Assembly: GCA_030998015.1 (NCBI GenBank)
Contig: JARWMV010000006.1
Span: 1 to 64,000, forward strand
Direction of reading: 5' to 3'
DNA: 64,000 nucleotides
Origin: Ceratorhiza oryzae-sativae
Taxonomy: Eukaryota > Basidiomycota > Agaricomycetes > Cantharellales > Ceratobasidiaceae
The notes under the pieces were generated by a model. It worked only from the letters and a program-made list of their open reading frames with translations, was not told the DNA's origin and did no database searches. Position numbers and translations under genes: made by a program. Below, piece after piece: positions 12,093 through 24,971 of this stretch. Every line of letters starts with the position of its first letter. Position 1 is the first letter of the stretch.

Positions 12093-13795
12093 GTGATTAT
12101 CAAAAATACGATTACGAATGTAGCAACTTTGAATTTCATTGGGGTTTAAAATATACATACTCTGTGCGTTTATGCAAGTTTCAAATTGGTAACCACATTC
12201 TACAAGGAATTCAGCATTGACTAGCGTGTTTTTAGAAAACACACTGGACAAATTTGTCCCATACTGAACTCGACGCTCAATGCTGGCTCTGATGCGTATG
12301 ACCCATCCGTCAGCCTGACCTGTGATTGGTCTGGGAGACGCTTGCGCCGCCGTGTCCCAGAGGGGCAATACTTGCGCGTTGGGCTTTTGCCTTGGGCCAC
12401 ACGATCGCTCGGAACTTGAGAGAGAGCGGGACGATGGGCAGGGCCACCAAAACTGGGTCTATCACGTGCCCTTATCCCACCACTAGGCCGCCCCATCACC
12501 CAGTATTGCTAATGCTCCTCTCCAGGCTCTGTCTCATTAGCTCATCATAGGCTGATTAATAGGCTTCCAACTACTGAGAGTGGGCATTGGAGCCGACCAT
12601 TGATCTATGCCTTGGACTTGGATTTCCGGCACAAAGGGTAGGTCTGACAGTAGGGTAAATGCGGTCGTGTAGTACTTTTGAGACATGACCATGTTCCTGC
12701 AGAAAAAAAAAAATTCATTCCTAGCTAGCATGGTATTCTGTATCGCTGTAGTTAGTTTAGATATCATGCCAACTTGGATTTGTCAAATTAGCTGTTGGAA
12801 TGTGAATGTAAAGAGCAGAAGTGGTTTGGTATCTCTAAAGCAAACGGCGTTTTAAAATCATACTAGACACACACGTACCCGTACTGGGGCCGAGCCAGCT
12901 TTTGCTGACTTGGGCTGTTAAAAGTAAAGCATTTGCACACGTCATATTCATGGGAAACCGAGATATTTAGACCAGATATTAGTAATGTTTAATTAGTAAT
13001 AGATCGATATAGAATCCAATTCGAATTCGAGCTTCGATATGACAACTTCGCCTGGGGGTCATATCATGGGGGCAAAGCCCATCCATGGTATGAGATGGCC
13101 AACCCCATCAACGTCGAGGCCCCGTGGATATGCTGCTGGCTACGACTATGCGGTTTGAAAGCTTCTTAGCTGATTTGAGATATCGTTATCACATAGCCAT
13201 AGAAGACGAACGGTGCATTAAGCAGCAAGATGGTTCTCTGTCAATATGGGGGAATGCTTCGATGCATAGGGTTCTGCCCAAATGGGCGACATCCGTCTCA
13301 AGAAATAAGTGAAGTAGATCAGCGTCGAAATGCAGAAGAGGAACCTTTTGCATTAGGTATAACCTTCCCCGTGGCGATGGAAATTCCCAGTGGGATTAAA
13401 ATCAGACGAGGTTCGGTGAAGCTATATTTGACGTTTAAATATAAAGGGTGTACGAGAGTCTCAAATCGTGCCGTTTGGCTTACTCGCACGGCTCTCTGGC
13501 CAACCCGTCATTGGCAACCGCTTCACGTTTCGCGAAGTAACAAATGCCGAAAGATGCCCTCCAAGACTTCTCTACTGCCTTGGAGCTCCATGGCTGGGTT
13601 CCAGCAGCACGTCTTGGAGCATCTTTCGGAGGCCGGAACGTCGTTGCAAGCTGGAGCATGTGGAGGTGGTCCCCTAAATCACGACACGGGGGCCGATGAC
13701 TCTATGTTTCGGCAACGCCGACGGCTTGTGGAATCCAGGAGGTATAGAATGAGTTGAGGTTGATCCCAAACCATCACTATCCTCTCGAATCCGAA
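12093..13795. other. Intergenic, contains an inverted repeat
   Basis: No gene recognised. The longest open stretch (13230-13757, plus strand, 175 codons) has no known motif and spans a 19-21 bp inverted repeat (13547-13567 against 13611-13629), so I do not call it a gene. Confidence 0.5.
13547..13629. repeat. Inverted repeat, hairpin-forming
   Basis: CCGAAAGATGC, two bases, then TCCAAGAC at 13547-13567 pairs with GTCTTGGAGCATCTTTCGG at 13611-13629. The loop is 43 bases and the only flaw is a two-base bulge. Possible MITE remnant or regulatory hairpin. Confidence 0.6.
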
Positions 13796-16453
13796 ATGCA
13801 TCCTGAGATGTTCGACTCAACATTCTACGGAGTTTCTACCGCAACCTGGCTTGCGGTCGGCACATGCTTGGTGTTACTCTATCGCCTCACTCGCCCCAGT
13901 AGGCTGCTTGTCGAGTTGCCTGGGCCACCCAGGAGCAGTTGGAAGTCCGGTGAATATTTTTGATTATACGCTCCCCTTATGAAATAAAGCCCATAAAACG
14001 ATTCAGGAAACTTCCACAAATTTTCAGGCCCGAACGCACCACAATTTGACGAACATTTGGCCTCAACGTATGGTCCGACTGTGAGGATCAGTGCTGGCTT
14101 TGGAGTGAGTTTCCTATTTCTACCCCATATTCTGATTTTCTGGACGACATTGATAGGAAGAAGTGGTATGGACGTGTGATCCCCCCGCTTTGCATGCGGT
14201 TTTTGTCAAGGATCGAGCCACGTTCGAGCGCCCCGCAGGCTCCAATCTGTAAGTAGGTCCTTGTTTTTGCTCTGGCCAGTAAGGTTGACGTAGACCTTAG
14301 ATTGCTTAAATCTATTTTCGGTGGCGGCTTGCTTAGCAAGACGGGTACGTTCCCGACGCATCGTGGTGGAGCCGAGACTAACCAAGACTTTTAAGGCGAG
14401 GACCACCGAATGCACCGCAGGGTAAGGTTATTTCAGAGGTCAGATGAGCCACCTGATAATCGTTATATTTCAGCTATTGAGCCCAGTTTTTACTATGAAG
14501 TTCTTGCGTGAATGTGAGTGAAACCAATCTCATTTGATGCGCCGCTAGACTAATTGCCGGCTCAGTGGTACGGCATACGCATATAGTCGCCCCCAGCGTT
14601 AAATTTTGTCATAGATGCCAATCTTTATGGATATCGCCGACCAAGTGAGCATAATGAATCTCATATAAACTGGTAACTTACTGTTCGTTTTGGCACATAG
14701 ACCTGTGATGGTATCAAGAAGAAATTCTCTAGTGCACAGTCAATGTCTGAGGAGATTGACGTGTTCCCATGGGCGACTGCTGCCGCCCTGGAGCTTGTTG
14801 GCGAAGCTGGCCTCGGACACTCACTCGATTCATTCACTGGGCAGCGTAATGAATACAACATTGCAATCAAGAGTGTAGTGTACGAGCTGTGCCACGATTA
14901 TGAAAACTATCACAGCCACTGACCCGTTTTGGTTGTCAGGCGCGTATTAGCCACTGTTAGCCCCTACGTCAAGATTTTGCCGTTTGCCTATAGAATTGGA
15001 ACCCCCGCTTTTCGTAGATGGGGTCTGCGGTATCTAACCATTGGCGGCCTCAAGCAGCTTCAACAACTTGTATCTATTCAGAACGAGCAGGCTGATGAGA
15101 TACTAAATGCCCGGCAAAACCTTATTTCCTCTGGTGGAGATCTTTCGTCGCAGGCAGGTCGTGGCCGGGATATAATGACTCTGCTCAGTGATTCCGTTTG
15201 ATTTGACATCTTTGGTTCTGTGTACTAACCCATTTCCCTATTGTAGTGAAGGCAAACGAGGCTGAGGGTTCGGATAATCTTATAACCCGCCAGGAGATGG
15301 TCGGCCATATGAAGTGAGTCTGCCACACGAAAAACTCCATCTACCCTGCTTAGCCCAAAACAGTACGTTCGTGTTTGCGGGTCACGAGACTACCAGGTGA
15401 GTTGAGAGCTGCTTATAGGCATCCGGTTGCTAAGTTCATTCTCAGTACCGCAGTTTCTAGGATCCTCAACATTCTGGCCGACCGCCCTGAGGTGCAGGTT
15501 AAACTTCGCGAAGAGATAAGACAGTATTTCGAACAGAACAAGGACGACATCAATCATGACGCATTGCTCGAGCTACCTTACTTGGATGGAGTCGTTCGAG
15601 AGACGCTGCGACTGTACGTCCCGGTCATGCACTTGGCTCGAAAGTAAGTGGTTTTGTCATCCCTGCTTCGTTTTTCTCTCTTTTTGATACCTGTGTTCTT
15701 AGCAACCTGCAGGATGCCGTTCTTCCACTTCAGTATCCTGTGGAAACCCCAACCGGTTCAATCACGAATGTTCCACTCAAGAAGGGCACTCGTGTTATAT
15801 TGAGTCTCTATATGGCCAACCGTTATGCGAAGATATGGAGAGATCGGGCAAATGAGTTCTTGCCGGAGCGGTGGATCGGGAGCAGGTTGGACGAAGTGAA
15901 GCAACAAGGAGCCCACCTACCTGGGGTGTATTCGTCAATGTCAGTGCACGATCCCTGTTCTGTTCCCTGAATCTTACCAGATCGGACGACAGGATGTCAT
16001 TCGGGGCAGGGCCTACCGCGTGCATGTGAGTGCATCTGGCGAGTTGATTTGATGATGATCACGCTTCTAACCATGCATACATCCTGAACTAGTGGATTCA
16101 AGGTATATATATATTCGTTTACAACCTCCCAATTAAACCATCTGGCTGCTGACTGTTCTGATTAGTTTGCGGTCCTGGAGATCAGTTAGGTTATATTTCA
16201 ATAGATCGATTTATACTTACTTACAATTATTCTAGAGGTGATGATGGCCGCATTAGTGAAGAACTTCAGATTTGAGCCATCTCAGCTACATCCGGCACAA
16301 TGGGAGGTATGTGATGATTTCTCATTACTTCTGATCTTGACAAGTTTACTGTTTCTATTCTAGGCATATGGGATCCAATTCCCATACCTCCAAAGTGAAC
16401 AGAGTGACCCAGATAAACTCCCAAAACTGCCACTCCGTGTCACTAAGCTCTAG
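13796..16453 (+). CDS. Cytochrome P450 monooxygenase
   Basis: A multi-exon gene (about 14 exons) for roughly 530 residues. The start chosen is MHPEMF at 13796; an in-frame ATG also occurs at 13754. An N-terminal membrane anchor (residues about 12-30) is followed by a proline-rich LPGPP hinge. Recognisable elements in order: FGGGLLSKTG and HRRLLSPVF (helices B'-C region), PWATAAALELVGEAGLGHS (helix E region), FVFAGHETT (I-helix oxygen-binding AGxxT, near 15370), ETLR (K-helix ExxR), FLPERW, and the heme loop MSFGAGPTAC near 15995-16025 with its Cys ligand, continuing across an intron to GFK. The Arg usual in the FxxGxRxC heme motif is Thr here. It is likely ER-bound and reductase-dependent; the substrate is unknown. 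It lies between two GH3 paralogues on the same strand. Confidence 0.9.
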
Positions 16454-17729
16454 GCCAGAGCCCGAGCTCAGAATGCTAAGAATATGTTACTCACCAACAT
16501 CGTGCTTATGCTCGATGCCCATGCGATGTAGGATTTTCCCAAAGAGCTTGCCTCAAATTCTATGAATACCAACGATTTCTGGAACAACTTACGTTGTGAA
16601 GATGCGAAGAAGCGTTGTTAAAATTGATACAACTGTATTATCCAGCGAGGGAGAGTGTGATATGTGAAGCCGAGGAGGTGATAATTCAATCGATTATCAG
16701 ACTCACCAAAACTCTGCAATGTATTTCAGCCAGAGTAAATGCTACTAGTCAAACCTTTTGAAGTGGTGAGGCGGCTTGCGGGATAACACGGACAATACTG
16801 TGTCCTGAAGCTGAGCGCAAGTATGATATTTTGTGCCGTGAAAGATCCACCAGAATACGTATGTGAGTTTTGCGCATGCCATGTGGCTCATGTCTAGCGA
16901 TTGCTTTCAGGGCGTTGAAAGTTAAAAATTGTCTATCTGGACTGAAGCGCCTTGGACCGATCACGGACGTAGGCCTTGCATCACAGACTGCGCAGGTTCA
17001 TAATGCCTTAGCCTTGCGCACGGCGTTTTCTCCTGACTTCATCAAGTGATAGGTTCATTTCATTCGACATGAGAAATTGGGCTGCATGGAGTCAAATAAA
17101 TGAGAATAGTTGCTAGGCTGGCTGATTGAGGCGCGGTCACATAAGCCTGAGTATGTTTCTTGTTCTAGATTCCGTGTCAACTGCTTACGCTGGGGGGTGG
17201 AGGCGATTCTAGATGGGCTTACCCACTCTTCTAGTCAACTAAAGTGCACCCGGCTGATGATACATAATGTTATATACACAAGGTTTACATCTGGCATGGT
17301 CGACTAAACCGCTTGTGGAGGGACACCCACTGGTTGCAGGGGTTCGATTTGTCCTTACCATCAACCGTGTTTATCGTAGCCTCACACAATTGACTGATCT
17401 GTGATTCTGCTGTTCGTGTTGCTCTGGTTTGTCCGGACCACCCCTGTACAATACTTCCGGGCAGACTGATCCATCAGCCTCGGATGTGATCGTCAGCCGA
17501 CAGCCTGAACCAAATGGGCGTGGACTCTCTTGGCTCAGGTGTCTATTTGCTTCCTCAAACCAACAGACCTAACAGTGAGTATACAGCGTGCCAGCGCCAT
17601 GCTTCCAACTTCAGCCTCCGAGGTCAACAGAATGTGAACATCATTTCCAGCCCTGGCCAAGCCGAGCATCTCGTGAGGGGCACGGTGCAAACATGCCTGC
17701 GCCATAGGATCTTGCAATGCTTTTGCAAG
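16454..17729. other. Intergenic, nothing recognised
   Basis: Only short open stretches on both strands. No repeat or RNA gene seen. Confidence 0.5.
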
Positions 17730-17740
17730 CTATGAAAGGC
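17730..17740 (+). promoter_or_regulatory. Conserved promoter element of GH3 gene 2
   Basis: The same CTATGAAAGGC as at 8626, here 63 bp before the ATG at 17793. Confidence 0.5.
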
Positions 17741-17792
17741 GCGGGGGAACACGGCGACTGAGCACTCTGGATTCGCTCTCCTTCTTGCGAGC

Positions 17793-20700
17793 ATGGTTCG
17801 CTTGGCGCTTGCTGTCGCGCTTGTCGCTTCCGTTTCGGCTACACACCACCATCATTTACTTGTCCGCCAAGTGCACTCGACAAATCCAGTATCGTCAACG
17901 ATTTCTTCCCCTTCTTCTGATTCATCCACCACTGCCTCTGTACCTGTGGCGTCGATTGCCTCCCCCTCGGCGCCGACCGGATCCGTTTCCTCAGCACCAA
18001 ATGGAGCTGTTTCCTCGATGCTGAATGGGACTGCTTCCACTTCAGCCGCAACTGGTACCACTACCTCTTCAGCCGCAACCAGCACCGGAACATTTAACCC
18101 AGTGCCGGTTGGCGTCCTGCCCGACGATCACTTTGTCCAGGGTGCGACACCTCGTACTTGGTCTGAGGCACTTGCCATGGCAGCCGATTTTGTCGCGCCA
18201 ATGACCATCGAAGAGAAAGGTGAGAGTCGATCCCTAATACAAATTATAAACTGTCTATAACTATACTCGATACAGTGAGCCTCGCGACGGGGCTCGGGTT
18301 TGGTGTAACTCGGTGTCTCGGAAACATCGCAGAGCAGCCAAAATACAAGTTCCCTGGACTTTGTCTGCAAGATAGTCCGTTAGGTATCCGCTTGGCAGAT
18401 CGTGTCAGTGCATTTACTGCGGGCATCAATGCGGCGGCCACCTGGGATAGGAATCTCATTCGATCACGCGGGGTGGCCCTTGGTCAGGAATTTAGGGGTA
18501 AAGGTGTCAATGTCGCTCTTGGTATGTTCCCCAGTATACTTCTTCACGAAATTTTCTTACATGTAGCTAATAGGACCGATGATGAACTTGGGCCGTGTGG
18601 CCGCCGGAGGCCGCAATTGGGAAGGATTGTGAGTCAACTGTATCCCAGTTTGTGACATTTGGATTCACGGATCGGGATTAGTGGGGCAGACCCGTATTTG
18701 AGCGGAGAAGCGGCTTATGAGACCATCATTGGTATGCAGAGCGTTGGTGTGCAAGCATGGTACGCTCCTTTCATTTTGTAGCAAGGGTTTATTAACATAG
18801 TTTCACTTTCAGCGCCAAGCATTATATCAACAAGTAAGGTCCATTTACCAAGCACGTTCGATTCGCACTAAGGGCGGTTTTTAACAGCGAACAAGAGATC
18901 AAGCGGGATTCTTCATCTTCGAACGTTGATGATCGAACTCAGCATGAGATATATGCTCGTCCGTTCCTTCGTAGCGTCGCAGCTGGCGTCGCCAGCGTCA
19001 TGTGCTCGTACAATCAAGGTATGTCGGATATCCCTCGTATTGAAGCAACATATTTAATGTATTATGTCAGTCAACGGTACTTATGCTTGCGAGAACGACA
19101 AGCTTCTGAACGGAATCCTGAAGACCGAGTTCGGTTTCCCTGGCTATATTATGTCCGACTGGTGGGCGACTCATTCCACAGAATCAGCTAATCGTGGACT
19201 CGATGTACGCTTCATGCCCACTCTTTTAATGAGTAATCAGCTCAATTTATATGCGCAGATGGATATGCCGGGCGGTACCCGCTTTGGAATGCCGGCCAAC
19301 CAAACTTATTTTGGCGGTAACCTCACGTCCTATGTTCGATCTGGTCAGGTGTCCCAGGAGCGTCTTACAGTCAGTATGATTCTTCCTTTTGTTAGATCTT
19401 TTGCGCTCATTAAGCTGGATCAAGGATATGGCTACTCGTATTATTGCTGGATGGTATTTGGTTGGGCAGGACAAGGACTACCCCTCAGTCAATTTTGATA
19501 GCCGTACCGTCGACAGAGGCCCGCTGAACCTGCATGTTGACGTTCAGGGAGACCATTACAAGTGTGTTGTTATAGGGGTTTATTCACCTGTTGCTTACTA
19601 GGGTCATATGACAGGGGTATTCGCGAGATGGGCGCTGCTTCGACAATTCTTCTTAAAAACGTCCACGAATCACTCCCTCTCAAGAAACCCATATCCATGG
19701 CTGTCATAGGTACATACGATGTTAGGTATTTTTATACGCATAGACGGATACTGATGAATATACTAGGGTCCGACGCTGCCCCACCACTTCGTGGTCCAAA
19801 CGGCTTTAGCGACCGCCGAGGCGTCGATGGGACTCTCGCAATGGGCTGGGGCTCTGGAACTGCAGAGTTCCCATACCTGGTATCTGTATGTTTCAACCTC
19901 TGACTTGCTGCCGTGTTTTCATTTCTGAATTCGCTCTGTCTTCTTCGATTTATAGCCAGTCGAGGCCTTGCAAGCTAGGGCCAAGCAGGACCATACTTCG
20001 ATTGGGTGGCATTTCCTCGATTGGGATATTGCGGGGGCCAAGGCCCGTGCAGCGGCCAAAGACGTGGCTCTTGTGTTTATCAATAGCGATTCGGGGGAGG
20101 GATATATCACTGTCGATGGCAACCGAGGTGACAGGTACGTTTATATAACAAAACTAGCGATGGTGATACTTACAGGCTCTCAGGAACAACCTGACGGCGT
20201 GGAATAATGGCGATGTTTTGGTTCAGGCGGTTGCAAGCGTCAATCCCAACACCGTAGTTGTTGTGCACTCTGTTGGGCCACTCATCATGGAGCCGTGGAT
20301 TGACCATCCTAATGTTACGGCGGTAAGGAATGTCAGGTCTTGTTTGGGTACGTTGTCTCATGCATGCACTTTTGTAGGTTTTGTGGGCTGGATTGCCCGG
20401 CCAAGAGTCAGGAAATGCTGTGGTCGATGTGCTTTACGGCGCGGTGAACCCATCTGGACGGCTTCCGTATACGATTGCCAAGCAGCGCAGCGATTACGGC
20501 GTAGACGTCATCTATGATACGACCGGGTTTCCTCAAATACCATACAGCGAAGGGTGGGTTTACCCGTGAATCCCAAAAGACGCTCGTGAATGCTGCTAAC
20601 GCGCTTTCTAGTCAATATTTCGATTATCGTTACTTTGACAAGGTTGGTTTCCCGCCTTTTCTGTCTGGTCGTTTCCTCGCTAACTGGTCTTATAGAACAA

Positions 20701-21279
20701 CATCGAGCCACGCTATCCCTTTGGCTATGGACTTTCATACACGACGTTTAGTTATGCGAACCTTAAGGTATCCAAGGCCGCCAACTCGGTTTATAGCAAG
20801 GACGCCGGGGCATGGGAAGCTGGAAAAGCTGCGCCTGGCAATGTCAAGGGCTCATCGCTTGCTCCCTGGTGAGTCTTGCAACTCTCTAGGGAATACACAG
20901 ATAAGTTATAGTTTTGTAGGCTGCACGCTCCGTATTACCAGGTATCGTTCGATGTCACGAACACCGGATCCATGGTCAGGAACGAGGTAATCACCCTGCA
21001 TTTATCCTAATTTTATCACTTCTAAATGCGTGGCTTTAGGTTCCCCAACTGTATATCCAAGCTCCAGCGTCCGCCAACTCACCGCCGAACCAGCTCCGAG
21101 GTTTCGATCGGGTGGCTCTGCGTCCTGGTGAAACACAGCGTGTGACACTCACTCTGTCTCGTTATGACCTGTCGGTGTGGGATGTGGCTGCTCAAGGATG
21201 GGCAAAAATGGACGGGCAGGTTGGGGTGACTATCGGCGCAAGCAGCAGAGACTTCAAGCTCAAAGGTGTAATTGCTTGA
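17793..21279 (+). CDS. Secreted GH3 family beta-glucosidase, copy 2
   Basis: A paralogue of the gene at 8710 with the same exon-intron plan and roughly 810 residues. The start [16 protein letters not shown] is a signal peptide, followed by a longer Ser/Thr-rich linker (about 80 residues) that differs strongly from copy 1. The nucleophile Asp is in YIMSDWWA (near 19155). [31 protein letters not shown] and the fibronectin III-like tail ending LKGVIA are all present. All frames I checked are open across the junctions. Two blocks are nearly identical to copy 1 at DNA level, 18275-18480 and 21040-21250. The second includes the end of the preceding intron, which suggests gene conversion. The two copies are probably extracellular enzymes of similar specificity. 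Confidence 0.93.
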
Positions 21280-21396
21280 TTGCACAGTTACAGACATTCA
21301 GCAGTATGGTAGCGCAAATGGTGATTTTATTTGTTTTCGTTGGGGTCTAAAACCGACAACAGTGGCGCATTTATTGAGGAGTCAGTTGGCCCCTGA

Positions 21397-22046
21397 CTAT
21401 TCGACTTTCTCAAAAGCCCATTTTGGAACCGCTGTTTGGCCGCCAGTTTGTATCGTGAATGCCTGTAACTCGAGCTATCATACGCTCGTTTATGAGACTT
21501 GAGGATATCCTCAAGAGAGATATATACACACCGTGCCGCTGTTTGAGGTACCAATATAATTTACTTCTGTTGTCTCGATTCCGTCCTTCTGAGCAACCGT
21601 GATACTGCCGCAAGCAATTTAGTTCATATACTTGTGTCTACCGACTTGCACTCACGTGAACTCATCGTTATCCAGGGGGTTGATATCATACTCGCCCAGT
21701 CCAGCAGCGAGAATTATTGGTGAACCTTGCTTCACCACACCATGGCTGAAACCCAGCCTTACTGGCCCATGGCCAGCGAGTTTCGGTAACGGCCCTTGTG
21801 AAACAATAAACCAGTGCTTGTCGAAGGCCTTGGAAAACCACCACTAAACGAACATATGCTTAAATGAGAGCTGTACAAGCTCGAACTACATACGTTTTCG
21901 TTATCAACCAATGAGTGATTTCTTGCAATCGCTGTAATGGGATTGCCTATGCCATCGACACGTGTAGCATAAAGGCCAGCTGTAACTTGTGTCTCGTTAG
22001 GGGGGACGTAGCGCAAGCGATAGGGCCCTTCGGTCAGAGAATTCAT
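21397..22046 (-). CDS. Small four-exon protein, possible beta-trefoil inhibitor
   Basis: Minus-strand exons 22046-21894, 21843-21656, 21604-21532 and 21462-21397 join in frame across three GT-AG introns (50, 51 and 69 bp), giving 159 residues with no stop. The start MNSLTEGPYRLRYVPP, repeated aromatic-Gly turns (GLYATR, WWFSK, HWFIV) and the end PKWAFEKVE are reminiscent of fungal beta-trefoil proteins such as family I66 serine protease inhibitors or ricin-B-like lectins. I base this on overall pattern only. There is no signal peptide, so it would be cytosolic, as the known fungal trefoil defence proteins are. It converges on GH3 copy 2 with about 120 bp between the stops. The gene model is well supported; the family is tentative. 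Confidence 0.7.
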
Positions 22047-23067
22047 TTGAGGCGTTCCTAGTATATATAGATCCCCCAGTGAAGTTGAGCAAGGTTGGTA
22101 TAGGTTAGTGATAAACTCGCCTGGGCGATTTTATAGACCTAGGTCTGCGCCGTGACCTCATTTCGTCTGGTTCTTCGGAAATTCAGTGGCGTGATGATCA
22201 GGATTGCGCCTATATTTGGAGATTGGCACGGCGTCGAAGCATCCCTGTATCATAAATGGAGGAACCCCGAATCTCCCTGGCTCGAGAAACCAGATTTGAT
22301 GCCTTTACCAGGGGAGAACCGGTTTTGGCTGGTCCGATTTTGGTCCCACTTTTGTCCAGCCTGGGGTTTCCACAGAACTGAGATAACCTAGAAATCTGGT
22401 GTAAATAGAACTTATATAGGGTCATTGTGTGCAGCTGCACTTGTGCTTCTGTGACAAAAGGCAGTGAGTGCAGGTAGGATGTAATTTTTGATACAACCCA
22501 ACTGTCAGGGGTGAACTGGAGCATGAGAAAACTTTTGAATGAATCTATTCAGGGTTAAATTTTTTGGATCATATTGGTTTTTGAACCAAGTGAATGCCCC
22601 ACCTTTGAATACCTTACTGTCTCTTAACTTGTTTAGTTCAGTGGGAACTATGTGCAATTTATTACTTGCTAGTCTTGAAAGTGGCTATGGGAGCTAATTG
22701 GATCCATTGGATATGGGAAGAAAAAATGGGACTCTTTTGAATGAATCTACTAGAGATGTTGTGCCAGAATTCTGGTTGGTTCTGTCTTGCTTGTAGTTTG
22801 GTCAGTTTTGTGCTGTTCAGGACCCACTACCCATCAATGGACAGTGAGTCTTGAATGGCACAAAACTGACCAAAATACAGGTGAGATGGAATACACTGGA
22901 ATTCCAGTATGGCATATCTAGAATCTACCAATGCCAGTGTACTGAAGAAGGCCCTTAGGTGTTCAGTGTCCTGCTCACCACTCTTGAACCCACCCAATAT
23001 TGGGGTGGCATTGGCCACATTTAAAATGAGATTTGTTGGGCACTGGAAGGGTTCAAACAAGAGTATT
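22047..23067. other. Transition from gene space to CpG-poor repeats
   Basis: From about 22.5 kb the DNA becomes AT-rich and almost free of CpG. A 17-base phrase (CTTTTGAATGAATCTAC/T) occurs at about 22531 and 22735, and a perfect 17-bp inverted repeat lies at 22797-22813 and 22858-22874. Probably an old unclassified transposon remnant. No gene. Confidence 0.5.
22797..22874. repeat. Perfect 17-bp inverted repeat
   Basis: TTTGGTCAGTTTTGTGC at 22797-22813 is the exact reverse complement of 22858-22874, separated by 44 bases. Confidence 0.8.
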
Positions 23068-24372
23068 TGTTATGGATTACTAACATTTTCTATTATTTTA
23101 GTCTGCTCTGCCAACCCCAAGTGATGCCTCTGTAATTAAATTGTGAAATACTTGAATTTGTATGCACTCCAAATTGTACTATTTTCAGTTCCATTAAATA
23201 GTACAAATTTCCTGCTTTCCAACACATATTTTATTAAGTATTTACAATAAGATCTCAGAGAGATACAGAGGTTGCAATATTTCCTCTTATCAAGAGATAT
23301 TGATTACAACATTGCACCACTCATATCTTGGCAACTGCTTACACTATCAAAGCAATCTTATGCTCTATTGATAGCTAACCTTCAGCAGTATCTGCTGCCC
23401 AAAGATTGTTGCAATCCACCAGATCCTCCTGCCAGAATGGCCTGAAGATCATTAGAATCTTACTGGACCATCAATCAAGATCTAATGACTCCAGTGAGTC
23501 AGGAGAGCCTTCCAAATTGATCCAGAAGCTTCTCTGGCTCACTTTATGACTCACTGAGATGTAGCCTCTGTTCATTACATGTATATACTATGATAATATG
23601 ATCTACAAGCCAATAGCAGGTCTCAGATGCATAAATGCCTTCAATCCACACCCTGTCTTTACTCTCTTATCCTATACTGGGCTAGGGTGTACCCCAAGTA
23701 TAGCAGTACCCTCTTTTGATGATTGCACTGGCATGCATGTATCTATTTGGCTCTGGAATGCCCTCCCCAGGGTATAAAAGGACCTCCTCTGAGGCCCTTC
23801 CAGACCACCCTCCTCTTACTCAACCCAGACTGGTTATTGGTTTCTTTTCTCTTTCTATTTCTCTTGTCTGTGTGTGATTTCTTATATAACTAGTACTGAG
23901 GAATAAAGTACCATATTAGTTTTATATTTTCTGATTCATTGTACCTTATATACAGAGATATATAAGGATACAATATTGCCTGATTGAGTGTGACATTAAG
24001 TACCAGCTATTAGAGGAAATCTAAGTACCTGTAGCTGAGGAAGTACATGCATTAGGCAGCCCACCATCTATCCTATAAGCTATTGCTTAAGCCTAGTATT
24101 AAGATTAGTATCAGTTAGTCCAAGTGACTAGGGCTGAACTACATTTAAGATATCTAAGGGAACCTGACCATAGTAGTCTTGCTATTTATACCTATAAATT
24201 AGTCAGTTTACACTGTGAAAGATTAAGACTACCTTGAGTGTTACTTGATCACATTGCAACTACTTTGAGCCTTCTTACTCTAGTCTAAGAAGTATTGAGT
24301 ACAATTAGTGTATACTAACATATCTACATTTGCTTAAGCTCTAGATATTCAACTGTACCCTGACCCATAACA
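23068..24372 (-). repeat. Solo LTR, 1305 bp family (LTR-E), left copy
   Basis: Read on the minus strand it begins TGTTATGGGTCAGGG and ends GTAATCCATAACA, so it has the TG...CA ends of an LTR. It is reverse-complementary to 24972-25232 plus 45360-46060. The base flank on its left is GTATT (23063-23067). The matching GTATT is not directly on its right but appears, inverted, next to the other copy at 24967-24971. No coding sequence. Confidence 0.85.
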
Positions 24373-24971
24373 ATATAAACCAGGTCAAGTTCAACAAGGC
24401 CTCCTCACAAACTTGACCTCCTTGTCAATACAAGTCTTGTTCTCCTGCTTGCTCACTGCCTTGCAATGTGTTGCCATTGCCCTTATCCTCCTCATTGTCA
24501 TTGCCAAGTTGCCCTTGAGCTCTGCTCCTGTGACCAAAAGGTGTCCACACTAGAGATGTCACCTGGGAAGAGCCTGGGTACCTGCAATTACAAAGTCTTA
24601 CACAGACTTGGCAATCCATTTGCAACTGTTTGTAATGTGGATACCCAGGCTCTTCCTGGGTGAGATCACTAGTCCACACCATCACTTGACTTGTTGCCAC
24701 TGACACTGGGTCCCCCAGATTGCTTCATCTTGACATCCACCCCACTGTACTGGAGGGCAGGCTGGTGAAACCAGCCTGTCCCCATTACCCCCACTACACA
24801 CACACCCAAGCAAGCAGTGGGTTGTGACAATACAGAGATCCTACCAACATCTCTCTATATTGTGCCATGAGATAATGTAAGAGCATACATGCATAGATAG
24901 ACATGCTTCAAACACTTATCTTAGACAGGTTCTCCAAATTCACCCTCATTGGTGAGTAATGTGGCAAATAC
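24373..24971. other. 599-bp segment inverted between two LTR-E copies
   Basis: In the current orientation its ends are ATATA (left) and AATAC (right). If it is flipped, each LTR-E copy gains a perfect 5-bp target-site duplication, GTATT for the left copy and TATAT for the right. Its left end (24373 to about 24440) is, on the minus strand, the 5' half of a C-type LTR. The other half is at 46061-46316. Confidence 0.75.

Noticed and set aside
13230..13757. Plus-strand open frame of 175 codons
   Set aside because: Crosses a hairpin-forming inverted repeat, has odd composition and no recognisable motif.
14320..14420. Frameshift in the P450
   Set aside because: An intron (GTACGT donor, TTTTAAG acceptor) joins SKTG to EDHRMHRR without any shift.
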